Shown: piece after piece, positions 34,144 to 42,753 of the stretch
Layout of the letters: every line of letters begins with the position of its first letter
Numbering within the stretch: position 1 is the first letter of the stretch
Source: an uncultured Acidobacteriia bacterium
GTDB taxonomy: Bacteria; Acidobacteriota; Terriglobia; Bryobacterales; Bryobacteraceae
Direction: 5' to 3'
Length of the DNA: 54,418 nt
NCBI GenBank assembly: GCA_903909435.1
Contig: CAIVVT010000295.1
Coordinates: forward strand, 1 to 54,418
Program-made: the position numbers and the translations under genes
The notes under the pieces: generated by a model
The model's database searches: none
What the model saw: the letters and a program-made list of their open reading frames with translations, nothing else
Told to the model about the DNA's origin: nothing

Positions 34144-35547
34144 ATGATTCGAACCTTCTTGCTGTGCCTTTTCCTCGCCACGGCCTGCCTGCAGGCCCGG
34201 CCTCCGGTCTACGTGGTGCTGTGGTTCGATACCGAAGATTACATCGAACCTGCCTCCGACGACGCTGCACTGCGTATCGCAACGGACCTGACGGCCGAAG
34301 GCGTGCAGGCCACATTCAAAGTGGTGGGAGAGAAGGCCCGCGTGCTGGAAAGCCGCGGACGGCGGGACGTGATTGAAGCCCTCTCGAAACACGCCATCGG
34401 ATATCACTCAAACTGGCACAGCGTGCATCCGACGCCGTCAGAGTATCTGGCTCCACTGGGATTCCTCGAAGGCGTAGAGGAGTTTGAGCGGCGTGAGAGC
34501 GCGGGCGTCGCCGATGTCAGGCGCGTGTTCGGGACTCAGCCGGTCTGCTACGGTCAGCCGGGCAGTTCGTGGGGCCCACAAAGCAATCCCGCTCTGCGCA
34601 AACTCGGCGTGCCGGTCTATCTCGACGAAGGCGACCAGGTTGGATTGAACGAGCAGCCGTTCTGGTACGGCGGGTTACTGCACGTTTTCCACATGGGTCG
34701 GAACATGTTCAGGGCGGAGTTGGACAAGGGCGCGGAAGATAAGGCGGCATACGCTACTTTCGACGCCGCGGTCGCACGGCTTGCCACCCAGGGTGGCGGA
34801 GTCATCAGCATTTACTACCATCCCAACGAGTTTGTGACCACCGAGTTCTGGGATGCGGCGAACTTCTCACACGGCGCCAATCCGAGTCGTGAAGCCTGGG
34901 TGAAGCCGCACCGCCGGACCGAAGCGGAATCGGAGCGTTGCTATGGGGTGCTGCGGCATTTCGTACAGCACATGAAGACGCAGGCTGATGTGCGGTTCGT
35001 GACCGCCAAGGACCTGTCGGGCATCTACGCGAGTTCGCTTCCACCCGTGGTTGACAACCAGGCGATCGCGCGACAACTTCACGACAAAATCGTGTTTGGG
35101 ACAGTGCAAGGCCAGACGCTTTCACCCGCGGACATGCTCGTTGCATTGCTGGGTCTCGCTCCGCAATATGTGGACGGGCCGTCCTCAGCGGGCGCGACAA
35201 CTTACGCCAGGCCCTCCATCCCTGCGCCAGCTTTCGAAAGTGCGAAGCGCGATGCGGCTGATTTCGTAGCCCGCACCCATCGCCTGCCGAACGTGGTCTT
35301 CATCGGCGCTGATACGCTCTCGCTGCCTGACTTCGCCGCCACGCTCGCGGGCAGCATCTTGGAACCAGGCGCCGCCGTGCGGGTGGCTCGGGGCCAGATC
35401 GGATTCGAGCCCTACTTCGCCAGCGACCCGCACAAGCCTTTCAATTGGGTGATCCACCCCGAGGGCTTCTCGGGAGCGCATCTGCTCGAACTGGGCCGCC
35501 TGCAAGGCTGGACTCTCAAGCCCGCCAAACTGGGCGAACTACGCTAA
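34144..35547 (+). CDS. Exported polysaccharide deacetylase-like protein (NodB fold)
   Basis: A 467-residue protein with a signal peptide (residues 1-18, ending LQA). Motif 1 is D29-T30-E31-D32 (VLWFDTEDY) and motif 2 is H88-S-N-W-H92, the HxxxH metal pair of carbohydrate esterase family 4; a later STIYYHPNEF-like stretch (SIYYHPNEF) may supply the last His. About 170 residues beyond the NodB domain (300-467) form an extra C-terminal domain I do not recognise. It could deacetylate a cell-wall or environmental glycan, but some exported relatives are inactive. Confidence 0.8.
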   Translation: MIRTFLLCLFLATACLQARPPVYVVLWFDTEDYIEPASDDAALRIATDLTAEGVQATFKVVGEKARVLESRGRRDVIEALSKHAIGYHSNWHSVHPTPSEYLAPLGFLEGVEEFERRESAGVADVRRVFGTQPVCYGQPGSSWGPQSNPALRKLGVPVYLDEGDQVGLNEQPFWYGGLLHVFHMGRNMFRAELDKGAEDKAAYATFDAAVARLATQGGGVISIYYHPNEFVTTEFWDAANFSHGANPSREAWVKPHRRTEAESERCYGVLRHFVQHMKTQADVRFVTAKDLSGIYASSLPPVVDNQAIARQLHDKIVFGTVQGQTLSPADMLVALLGLAPQYVDGPSSAGATTYARPSIPAPAFESAKRDAADFVARTHRLPNVVFIGADTLSLPDFAATLAGSILEPGAAVRVARGQIGFEPYFASDPHKPFNWVIHPEGFSGAHLLELGRLQGWTLKPAKLGELR

Positions 35548-35559
35548 GACTCGTTGAAT

Positions 35560-35594
35560 GAGGCTTGGTGAGGCGGCGCCGCCCTGCCAACCTC
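35560..35594. terminator. Hairpin between convergent genes, possible bidirectional terminator
   Basis: GAGG-C-TTGG (35560-35568) pairs with CCAA-CCTC (35587-35594), with an inner perfect GGCGGC/GCCGCC stem. It sits exactly between two convergent genes and touches the stop of the minus-strand gene. There is no T-tract on either side, so intrinsic termination is only likely if aided by Rho. Confidence 0.4.
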
Positions 35595-36741
35595 AACTCT
35601 CTGTCTTCTCCACCAGCCGTTCCAGCTTTATCGAATAAACCGCCGGCTGCCCTTCCCGGTCCCCCTGGAAAAACAACCGCTGGCTGTCGGGCGAGAACGC
35701 GATTGCCGAGGCCGAAGCATCGTGCGAGCGGTGTTCGCAGAGGGTCAATTCGCGGCGTGTGATGCGCAGCAGCAGTAGCGCGTAGGGTGAAGCTTTGCTG
35801 CGACTGGCTCCCGCAAACACGGTCGCGTTGGCGTTTCTCGTGAAGCAGCCGAACTGGCTGGTCTTCGCAATCAGCCGGTCGGCTCTGCTATCCACTTCCT
35901 GCTCGCGGATGGACACCGCCTCGCCCTGCACGACTGGGTCGTGCAGGTACAGAACCCCCTGTCCATCGGCGCTCCACATGATCTGCAGCACCTTGCCCGG
36001 CGGAATGTCCAGCCGGCGTTTGTTCCCGCCGTCCTGCTCGCAGAGCCAGGCTGACCCGTCGCCGCAGCGCCAAACCACCAGCGCGCGGCGGGGATTGGGC
36101 ACGGGTTCAATAATCGGGACGTCGTGCCGTAGCACTTGCTCGGCTTGGGATTTCGATCCCAGGCGCAACTTCATCAGTGCGTTACTGCCGGAATTCACGG
36201 CGAACCAGAGCGAGGTCCCGTCTTCGCTTGGCGCGAGTGAGGAAGTTCCGTCCAGCGGAGCCGGAGCCTCCCACAGCGGAGTAATCCGCAAACTCCCCAG
36301 CACTACCGAGTAGAGCCCGGCGCCATCCAGGTAATAGGCCGTGTGATCGTCTCCAGACAGCGCGAAAGCACTTGAATTGAGGTGGGCCGCTGCGGTGAGC
36401 ACGCGGCTTTGCCCGGACTTCAAGTCCATCCTCTGGAGTTGCAGCGTGCCGCTGCGGTCCGTGGCCAGGATGACGAATTCGCCGCGCCGGGCAACGGCTC
36501 GACCGGGCGGCTCCGGCAGGTGGCTCGAATAGGTGGGCTGGGTCAGCCGCAGAATCTCAAACTCAGTGGAAGGATCGGCGTAGCGGCGCCAATCGGCTGG
36601 TAGAATCTCGCCTTTCTCGGTGGCCGCGCTCACCAGGCGGGCGGAGGCGGCAAGCAATGCGCCGGCACTGCATGTGGCCAGGAGCATCCGGCGCCGCGAA
36701 ATGCACTCCGCGCCAGGCTGCCACAGGTCCATGGCCGCCAT
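35593..36741 (-). CDS. Exported beta-propeller protein, oligogalacturonate-lyase-like or WD40/PD40-like
   Basis: About 382 residues. The N-terminus CISRRRMLLATCSAGALLAA is a twin-arginine-like signal (SRRRML) followed by a hydrophobic run ending LVSA. The rest is repeated beta-blade sequence (for example ILATDRSGTLQLQRMDLKSG, IMWSADGQGVLYLHD, AIAFSPDSQRLFFQGDREGQ) like TolB/PD40 propellers. The early segment STEFEILRLTQPTYSSHLPE resembles oligogalacturonide lyases, but I cannot confirm the His/Gln metal ligands. The ATG at 36741 is preferred; a longer frame overlaps the upstream gene. Confidence 0.65.
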   Translation of the reverse strand: MAAMDLWQPGAECISRRRMLLATCSAGALLAASARLVSAATEKGEILPADWRRYADPSTEFEILRLTQPTYSSHLPEPPGRAVARRGEFVILATDRSGTLQLQRMDLKSGQSRVLTAAAHLNSSAFALSGDDHTAYYLDGAGLYSVVLGSLRITPLWEAPAPLDGTSSLAPSEDGTSLWFAVNSGSNALMKLRLGSKSQAEQVLRHDVPIIEPVPNPRRALVVWRCGDGSAWLCEQDGGNKRRLDIPPGKVLQIMWSADGQGVLYLHDPVVQGEAVSIREQEVDSRADRLIAKTSQFGCFTRNANATVFAGASRSKASPYALLLLRITRRELTLCEHRSHDASASAIAFSPDSQRLFFQGDREGQPAVYSIKLERLVEKTES

Positions 36742-36761
36742 CTTAGCATTCGTGGGGATGG

Positions 36762-37841
36762 CTACTGCGCCGGCGGCTTCGCTGGCTCGTGTCCGTGGCC
36801 CGGCGGCGCGGTGCGGTAGTGCTCGGCCAACAGGTCCACTCCAAAGTCGTCCTCGAAATCCCGCCATACCGAATGGATGTGGTTGGCCCCGTTTTGGGTG
36901 TTATCGTATTCAACCAGAAACGTCGGCGACTGGATCCGGTAGTAGTGCGGGCCGCCCCGCTCGACGACACCTGCCCAGGCAAACCAGAGCCTGTCTCCGG
37001 CTTCACGGATGCGCGCCTGTCGCTGTGCCGCCAATTCGCCGGGCAGGTTGTCCACGTACTCGTCCAGCAAGACGTCCAGCAGCTTCCGCTGCGCCGGTGT
37101 CAGTTTCGAGGCGGACAGGCCGCTCGGCTGGCCTTCCAACGCGGCTTTACGTGTGCGTTCCGTCAGGATATCCGGATAGGCCTCCGCCGCCACGATGCAG
37201 GCCTTAAGTTGGGCCGGTGTCAACGCTTCGAGCAATGCCCGCGCCTTGTCCTCCTCGGCACCTAGCACCCGAAGGCCCTTGCGGGGTCCTTCGCGAACCT
37301 CGGCCGGATTCGAGCCGAAAAAGGTCGGATTCCCGACGACACGCCCGTGCGCCACAGTGAAATGCAGACTCACGTGGTGACCCTCAATGCGGTAAGCCCA
37401 CGGTCCGGCCTCCGTAGGCTCGCCGAAGAGGCTGAAGTGATAGCGCTCCGGGTCCCGCCTGCTTTTCGTATCGTTTTCCATGATCCGGAGGATGTCTTCC
37501 AGACTCATGATCGTGGTGGCCTTAATGTAGCCCTGCTGGCTCAGCCCGGCACTCAGGAGGGCCGCCGCCAGAGCCCTCTGGTGCGGGCTCATCTCCTTTA
37601 GAGTCAGCCCGTTGCGCGGGCGTCCGTAACGCCCAGGAATGTCGGCCGAAGGGATGTAGTGCCAGAAGAATCGCTCCTCGTCCTCAAAGCGGAAGACCAC
37701 TCGATCGCGCTGCTCAGGCGTCAAAGAGGCCAGAAAATTCCTGGCCGTGAAGATCATCCGCGGCAAAGCGCGAGGACTATCGTGCGCGGCGGCACCCAGC
37801 GCGCACAAGCAGAACAAAGCCCAGATTCGCATTGGGCTCAT
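36762..37841 (-). CDS. DUF3500-family exported protein
   Basis: A 359-residue protein with a short signal peptide (MRIWALFCLCALGAAA). Typical DUF3500 stretches are FLASLTPEQRDRVVFRFEDE, then ERFFWHYIP and RNGLTLKEMSPHQRALAAAL, YHFSLFGEP, AYRIEGHHVSLHFTVAHGRV, NPTFFGSNP, and the C-terminal HYYRIQSPTFLVEYDNTQNG and ANHIHSVWRDFEDDFG. Function is unknown; the His/Asp/Asn-rich C-terminus suggests a metal or substrate site. It is upstream of the propeller gene on the same strand (20 bp before its chosen start), suggesting an operon. The start may be the ATG at 37832 instead. Confidence 0.88.
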   Translation of the reverse strand: MSPMRIWALFCLCALGAAAHDSPRALPRMIFTARNFLASLTPEQRDRVVFRFEDEERFFWHYIPSADIPGRYGRPRNGLTLKEMSPHQRALAAALLSAGLSQQGYIKATTIMSLEDILRIMENDTKSRRDPERYHFSLFGEPTEAGPWAYRIEGHHVSLHFTVAHGRVVGNPTFFGSNPAEVREGPRKGLRVLGAEEDKARALLEALTPAQLKACIVAAEAYPDILTERTRKAALEGQPSGLSASKLTPAQRKLLDVLLDEYVDNLPGELAAQRQARIREAGDRLWFAWAGVVERGGPHYYRIQSPTFLVEYDNTQNGANHIHSVWRDFEDDFGVDLLAEHYRTAPPGHGHEPAKPPAQ

Positions 37842-37902
37842 TTTACAGCGCGACCGGACCTAAAGTTCAAGTTTGTGCGGAAAGCTGCGGCCGCGGGGAG
37901 AC

Positions 37903-38814
37903 TTAGAAGCCGAATTCGCGGTGCGTTTCCGGGATGGTGAGGCTGTGGTCCAGGTAGCTGTGGGGGTTGATTGCGTTGCCGCCGATGCGCACTTCGTAGT
38001 GCAGGTGGGGCGCTGTGACGCGGCCGGTAGCGCCAGTCGCGGCGATGATCTGCCCCAAATGAACCTCTTGTCCCGGCAACACGTCCATCCGCGAGAGGTG
38101 AGCGTAATACGTTCGCATCCCGTGCCCGTGGTCTACGATAATCAGCTTGCCGTAGCCGCCGTACCACTCGGCCGAAACCACGATGCCATCCGCGGTGACC
38201 CGGACCGGCGTGCCCTGGGCAGCGGAAATGTCCACGCCCGTATGAAAAATCTGAGCGCCGGCGAACGGATCGTCGCGCTTGCCGTATCCGCTCAAGAGCC
38301 GGCCTGTCACGGGCCAAAGCGAAGGTGTGGTGTTCAGCATGAAGCGGCGTGAAAAACTGCTCCCGAACACGTTCAAGTTCGCCGATTTCAGCAAATTGTA
38401 CTCGTTCAACGACTCGGTATACGTCGGCGCCAGGGCCTTGTCGGAAACCCGCTCTTCACTGAACTGCGGCGCTCGCGCGTCGCCCCCCCCGGCTGCGTTT
38501 CGTTTGATACCGAACGACATCGTGACCTCGCTGGCCAGCAGTTGCAGCCGGGCCATTTGGTCGGTGGTCTGACGGGTTTCGTTCAGCAGGTTCTGGTAGC
38601 GCGTCCTGAGGATTTCGGTCTGAGCCCGCAACTGATTGTATTGAGACACCTTCCAGGCCATACGGATGTAGCTGGAAACCATTCCGAACAGGGTGAAACA
38701 ACCGAGCAGGGCCAAACCCAGGACCGTGAAGATGATCTTCTGATCGACGTGAAAACGCCGTATGCGCCCGTGCAGGGAGTGTGCGAGAACAACAATGAAA
38801 TATGGTTGATTCAT
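37903..38814 (-). CDS. Membrane-anchored M23 peptidase (LytM domain)
   Basis: A 303-residue protein: membrane helix at about 27-50 (IFTVLGLALLGCFTLFGMVS), periplasmic coiled coil (about 55-100), then a LytM/M23 domain (about 185-290). Zinc ligands are His and Asp in IFHTGVDISA and the final His in PHLHYEVRIG. M23 domains cut peptidoglycan cross-bridges or, if degenerate, activate amidases; here the ligands look intact. It is divergent from the SurA-like gene with 250 bp between them. Confidence 0.9.
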   Translation of the reverse strand: MNQPYFIVVLAHSLHGRIRRFHVDQKIIFTVLGLALLGCFTLFGMVSSYIRMAWKVSQYNQLRAQTEILRTRYQNLLNETRQTTDQMARLQLLASEVTMSFGIKRNAAGGGDARAPQFSEERVSDKALAPTYTESLNEYNLLKSANLNVFGSSFSRRFMLNTTPSLWPVTGRLLSGYGKRDDPFAGAQIFHTGVDISAAQGTPVRVTADGIVVSAEWYGGYGKLIIVDHGHGMRTYYAHLSRMDVLPGQEVHLGQIIAATGATGRVTAPHLHYEVRIGGNAINPHSYLDHSLTIPETHREFGF

Positions 38815-39064
38815 CGTCGGCCAAGAGCCACAGCTTCCGACGCGCCGGAGCGGGACGATACTTTCCTGTCCCTGCTTCGCCGCCTGTCTGCGAACAGACG
38901 ACTACTGCCCGTGAACCTTCAAAGCTACCAGCCGATGCCGCCTGTGTCAACCTTCGCGCATCCTGTGTCAGCGGGACACACCAGACCCCCAAGCCGGTTT
39001 TCCGGCCCCCCTCGGCAATCGTCGTACTAAAGCAGGTCGCCGTAGGCGTCCCCAGTTGTTGATA

Positions 39065-40228
39065 ATGGTACTTATGAGCATTTGCGCCCTGAGAGCCTGC
39101 TCTCTCTTGCTGGCCTCCGCCGTAGCTTTGTCCGCGGCAGACGTTGTCGTGATCGAACAGATCGTCGCCAAGGTCAATGGCGATATCGTGACTCGCTCTG
39201 AATTGGACCGGCTTCGCAAGGAAAACGAAGCCGAGATGCTGCAGCGCGGCGTTACTCCAGCCCAGATGCGTACAGCCATGCTGGAGCGCGAAAAGGATCT
39301 GCTGCGCGATCGAATCGACTCGCTGCTGCTGATCCAGCGCGGCAAGGATCTCGATATCAAGGTCGATACCGAGGTCTCCAAACGCCTGGCCGAAATCCAG
39401 TTGGAGAACAAGATCGCCGACCCGGACAAGTTCCAGCAGTGGATCAAGGACAACGTTGGGAAGAGCTTCGAAGACTTCAAGCAGGACATGAAGAATCAGC
39501 TTCTTACGCAGCGCGTCATCGGCTCCGAGGTGGGCAGCAAGATCAGCGTCCCGCGCGAAAAGATCGTCGAGTACTACGAAAAGAACAAGACCACGTTCGT
39601 GCGGCAGGAGCAGGTCTACCTGCGCGAGATTCTGATCGGCATCGAAGGCAAGGATGCGGCCGGAATCGCGCAAGCCGAGAAGAAGGCCAAGGACATCGTG
39701 ACCCGCGCTCGCAAGGGCGAACGCTTTGGCGACCTGGTCCGTGACAACTCCGACGCGCTGTCTGCAAAGCAGGGCGGCGATCTGGGCGGTTGGAAGAAGG
39801 GCGACTTGCGGCCGGACATGGAGGCCGCGGTGTGGGACAAGGCCAAGGGTTTCGTCGCCGATCCGATCCGCGTCCCTGCCGGTTTCGAGATCCTGCGTGT
39901 AGACGAGCACGTCAAGGAAGGCCAGGCCTCCCTCGAAGATGTCGAAAACGAGATCAAGGAGCGGCTCTACATGCCGCTGTACCAGCCTAAGATCCGCGAG
40001 TACCTCACTTCGCTGCGCTCGCAGGCGTTCCTGGAAATCCGCGACGGCTTCGCGGATACCGGCGCCGCATCCGGCGCGGACACCCGCTGGCAGGATCCAG
40101 CCATGCTGAAGCCGGAGACCGTTTCCAAGGAAGAAGTGGCCCTGCGGAAGCACAAAAAGCGGCTGCTGTGGTCGATCCCGATCCCTGGCACGTCAACCAA
40201 GATCGAACAGAAATCTTCAAGCCGGTAA
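39065..40228 (+). CDS. SurA-like periplasmic peptidyl-prolyl isomerase/chaperone
   Basis: About 387 residues with a signal peptide (ending SAVALSAA). The N-terminal SurA domain (VIEQIVAKVNGDIVTRSELD, then helices to about 170) is followed by one parvulin domain (about 175-270: EILIGIEGKDAAGIAQAEKK, LVRDNSDALSAKQGGDLGGW) and a C-terminal helical part. E. coli SurA has two parvulin domains; one is usual outside Proteobacteria. It should assist folding of outer-membrane proteins such as the receptors in this window. The start could also be the ATG at 39074; neither has a clear ribosome binding site. Confidence 0.88.
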   Translation: MVLMSICALRACSLLLASAVALSAADVVVIEQIVAKVNGDIVTRSELDRLRKENEAEMLQRGVTPAQMRTAMLEREKDLLRDRIDSLLLIQRGKDLDIKVDTEVSKRLAEIQLENKIADPDKFQQWIKDNVGKSFEDFKQDMKNQLLTQRVIGSEVGSKISVPREKIVEYYEKNKTTFVRQEQVYLREILIGIEGKDAAGIAQAEKKAKDIVTRARKGERFGDLVRDNSDALSAKQGGDLGGWKKGDLRPDMEAAVWDKAKGFVADPIRVPAGFEILRVDEHVKEGQASLEDVENEIKERLYMPLYQPKIREYLTSLRSQAFLEIRDGFADTGAASGADTRWQDPAMLKPETVSKEEVALRKHKKRLLWSIPIPGTSTKIEQKSSSR

Positions 40229-40302
40229 GCGGCTTAACCTTCCAAGCTTGAATCGCGGGAGGGCCGGGTGAGAACCCGTGGAGAGTTGGAGTCCCAAGTA
40301 GT

Positions 40303-41412
40303 ATGAAATCTCCCACCGTGGCCGACCTGAAGGCGGGTAGGGCAAATGGCGGCCTGTTCCTCGTGCAGTCCAAGGACGTGCGCGAAGGCAAGACCGGTAA
40401 GAAGTACATGAGCCTTACGCTCATGGACAGCAGCGGCGAAATCGACGCCCGTATGTGGGACAACGTCGAGACGGCCAGCGTTGTTTTCGAGCGCGACGAC
40501 TTCATCCGCGTCGAAGGTGAGATCCAGGAGTATCAGGGCAAGCAGCAACTGATCCTGCACAGGCTGAAGAAGGCCCAGGACGACGAAGTCGAGCTGAAGG
40601 ATTTCCTGCCTGCTTCGAAACGCGATGCAAGCGAAATGTGGTCCGAGTTGGAGGCGACAATCGCCGGACTGCATGACCCGCACCTGAAAGCCCTGCTGAA
40701 TGCGATCTTCGCCGACCCGAGAATCGCCCAGGGGTTCCGCACCGCCCCGGCGGCCAAGTCGATCCACCACGCCTGGCTCGGCGGCCTGCTCGAACACGTG
40801 TTGTCTATGTGCGAGATAGCGCGTCGCGTCGGCCAGCACTATTGCACCGCCGGATACCCCGTGGATCTCGACCTGCTGCTCGCCGGCACCATCCTCCATG
40901 ACATCGGCAAAATCGACGAGTTGAATTACGCCCGCAGCTTTTCCTATTCCACCTCGGGGCAATTGCTGGGCCATATCGTGATGGGCGTGCAGATGATCGA
41001 AGAGAAACTGCGCGGCCTGCCGGACTTCCCTCCGAAACTCCGTATGTTGTTGGAGCACATGATCCTGGGCCACCACGGCCAGATTGAGTTCGGCTCCCCC
41101 AAACTCCCGGTTTTCCTGGAGGCCTTGCTGCTCGCGCAGATCGACAATCTCGATTCGAAGATGGCCACGATGCTCTCCAGCCTGGAACGCGACCGCGACC
41201 CTGGAGCCGAGTGGGCCGGATATAACCCCGCCCTGGAGCGTCAGGTCCTTGACAAAAAGACTTTCCTGAATGAACAGCCCGCGGCAGCCCCGAGCGCCAC
41301 CGCAGCCAGTTCCGCCAAGGCGCGGGAAAGCGCGCCCCCACGACCGAAACAGTCCACGGCGATCGGCTCGGCTTTGCTGGCCGCGCTGGGCGACAAAACG
41401 GGAGCCCGATAG
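40303..41412 (+). CDS. YhaM-like 3'-5' exoribonuclease (OB fold plus HD domain)
   Basis: A 369-residue cytosolic protein. Residues 1-95 form an OB-fold nucleic-acid-binding domain (KYMSLTLMDSSGEIDARMWD). The HD domain (about 150-310) has SIHHAWLGGLLEHVLSMCEI, ILHDIGKIDEL and LEHMILGHHGQIEFGSPK. This order is that of Bacillus YhaM and staphylococcal Cbf1. The last 45 residues are an Ala/Pro-rich tail. It precedes the BlaI/MecI gene by 4 bp, so the two are probably co-transcribed. Confidence 0.9.
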   Translation: MKSPTVADLKAGRANGGLFLVQSKDVREGKTGKKYMSLTLMDSSGEIDARMWDNVETASVVFERDDFIRVEGEIQEYQGKQQLILHRLKKAQDDEVELKDFLPASKRDASEMWSELEATIAGLHDPHLKALLNAIFADPRIAQGFRTAPAAKSIHHAWLGGLLEHVLSMCEIARRVGQHYCTAGYPVDLDLLLAGTILHDIGKIDELNYARSFSYSTSGQLLGHIVMGVQMIEEKLRGLPDFPPKLRMLLEHMILGHHGQIEFGSPKLPVFLEALLLAQIDNLDSKMATMLSSLERDRDPGAEWAGYNPALERQVLDKKTFLNEQPAAAPSATAASSAKARESAPPRPKQSTAIGSALLAALGDKTGAR

Positions 41413-41416
41413 TACG

Positions 41417-41824
41417 ATGTCCAGGCGCGGCCCGCGTGAGATTCCGCCACCCCTTGAACTGGAGTGCCTGAGCGTACTCTGGCGGGTTGGGGAATCGAAC
41501 GTACGTACCGTCCAGGAAGCGCTGACCGGCAGCCGTCCCCTGGCCTACACCACGGTAATGACGATGCTCGAGCGGCTCGCCAGGAAACAACTAGTCAGCC
41601 GGCGCAAGACCGGGCGTCACTTTGTCTACGCCGCCCTCGTTGAGCGCGACGTGATTCGCGGACACGCCGTGAGCCACCTGCTGAATTCGCTATTCGACTC
41701 TTCTCCGCAGCTATTGCTGGCTTTTCTGAAGGCGACGCCGGGATTGCCGCCGGCTCCCGTTGCCGCGCCCGATTCTGACGACGAAGAGGCAGGCGACGGC
41801 GATTTCGACGCGGTCTTGTTGTAG
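41417..41824 (+). CDS. BlaI/MecI/CopY-family transcriptional regulator
   Basis: A 135-residue winged-helix protein: LELECLSVLWRVGESNVRTV, then AYTTVMTMLERLARKQLVSR and KTGRHFVYAALVERD are family signatures. In the classical systems the repressor is cut by a BlaR1/MecR1 (M56) membrane peptidase encoded next to it; none is present here. The C-terminal tail is Pro/Asp-rich. The start ATG at 41417 lies 4 bp after the nuclease gene. Confidence 0.88.
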   Translation: MSRRGPREIPPPLELECLSVLWRVGESNVRTVQEALTGSRPLAYTTVMTMLERLARKQLVSRRKTGRHFVYAALVERDVIRGHAVSHLLNSLFDSSPQLLLAFLKATPGLPPAPVAAPDSDDEEAGDGDFDAVLL

Positions 41825-41867
41825 TTGGTCGAATCGGCGGTGGTCCAGTGGACCCACGCTCAAACCG

Positions 41868-42473
41868 TCAAGCCACCACGCCAGCCGCGCTCAGGTCTGA
41901 CCTGAGTCGCCCGAAGCCTCTAAACTGGGCCGCCTGAATGCCCGCAGCCCTCCCTCCGTCGATGTACTCCGCGATGTCATCCGTATAGAAGCACTCGCCG
42001 GGCTCGCATCCCGCTTTGACGATTGCATCGCGGTAGATCGTCGGGGACGGTTTCTGCGCGCCCAATTTATAGCTGAGCGTGTAGGCGTCGAAGTGCTTCA
42101 AAACCGGCAGGCGCTGCTCCAGCAGTTCGTAGTGCATCGCGTTGGTGTTGGAGAGCAGAACCAGCCGGTAGCGTTCACGCAGTCCAGCTATGAACTCCTC
42201 CGGGATGATCGGCCCCTCATGAAAGACCGAGTACCAGATCTCCTCAAACTCCTCCAACGAGGGGGAGACTCCCATCAGGTCCGAAACGCGGGCGGCAAAC
42301 TCGCTCGAAGGCATCAATCCGCTTTCGAAAGCGTAGGCCAGACGCGAACTTTGCAGCCGCTCACGGACTTCCTCGGCCCGCAATCCGGATAGCGCGGCCA
42401 TTCGCGAGTGACCCATGTCATAGTCCACGTTCACCAGCACACGGCCCAGATCGAATATGAGAGCTTTTATCAT
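41868..42473 (-). CDS. HAD-superfamily hydrolase (YihX-like)
   Basis: About 201 residues. Motif I is FDLGRVLV, where the second Asp of DxD is replaced by Gly as in the YihX (glucose-1-phosphatase-like) group, which use DxG. Motif II is VLLSNTN, motif III Lys lies in KLGAQKPSPTIYRDAI, and motif IV is CFYTDDIAEYIDG. The helical cap lies between motifs I and II. The start at 42473 (MIKALIFDLG) is the family-typical N-terminus; upstream ATGs would add 8 or 14 residues. The substrate is likely a small phosphate ester. Confidence 0.88.
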   Translation of the reverse strand: MIKALIFDLGRVLVNVDYDMGHSRMAALSGLRAEEVRERLQSSRLAYAFESGLMPSSEFAARVSDLMGVSPSLEEFEEIWYSVFHEGPIIPEEFIAGLRERYRLVLLSNTNAMHYELLEQRLPVLKHFDAYTLSYKLGAQKPSPTIYRDAIVKAGCEPGECFYTDDIAEYIDGGRAAGIQAAQFRGFGRLRSDLSAAGVVA

Positions 42474-42627
42474 CTCTTTGATTGTAGGAGCAACCATTTC
42501 CCGGCTGCCTGCCAATCAACTGCGGCGCCTGCACCGGCGGCTCCCCGCGACCGAAAAGCCACGCCTGCTCTTGGAGTTACGGTACGCCGGCGAGGTCCGG
42601 ACGGACCGGCGTGTTAGCATATGAGGA

Positions 42628-42734
42628 GTCAGGCTCCGGGCTCCGTGCAACGGGACGCTGCGAACCCCGCCAGGTCCGGAAGGAAGCAACGGTAGTAGTT
42701 CACCCCGTGTGCCGCGGATCTCCCGGAGTCTGGC
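42628..42734 (+). ncRNA. ffs: Bacterial small SRP RNA (4.5S type)
   Basis: The conserved domain IV core AGGTCCGGAAGGAAGCA occurs at about 42671-42687, with the opposing strand CCGTGTGCCGCGGAT further on. The ends (GTCAGGCTCCGGG at 42628-42640 and CCCGGAGTCTGGC at 42722-42734) pair through most of their length with one G-U. No Alu domain is present, so it is the short form. It lies 19 bp before dnaX. Confidence 0.93.
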
Positions 42735-42753
42735 GTAATTCGCGCCTCCCCGC

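Noticed and set aside
38456..40153. 565-codon minus-strand frame
   Set aside because: Antisense to the SurA-like gene; the Leu/Asp/Gln-rich product is typical of a high-GC shadow frame.
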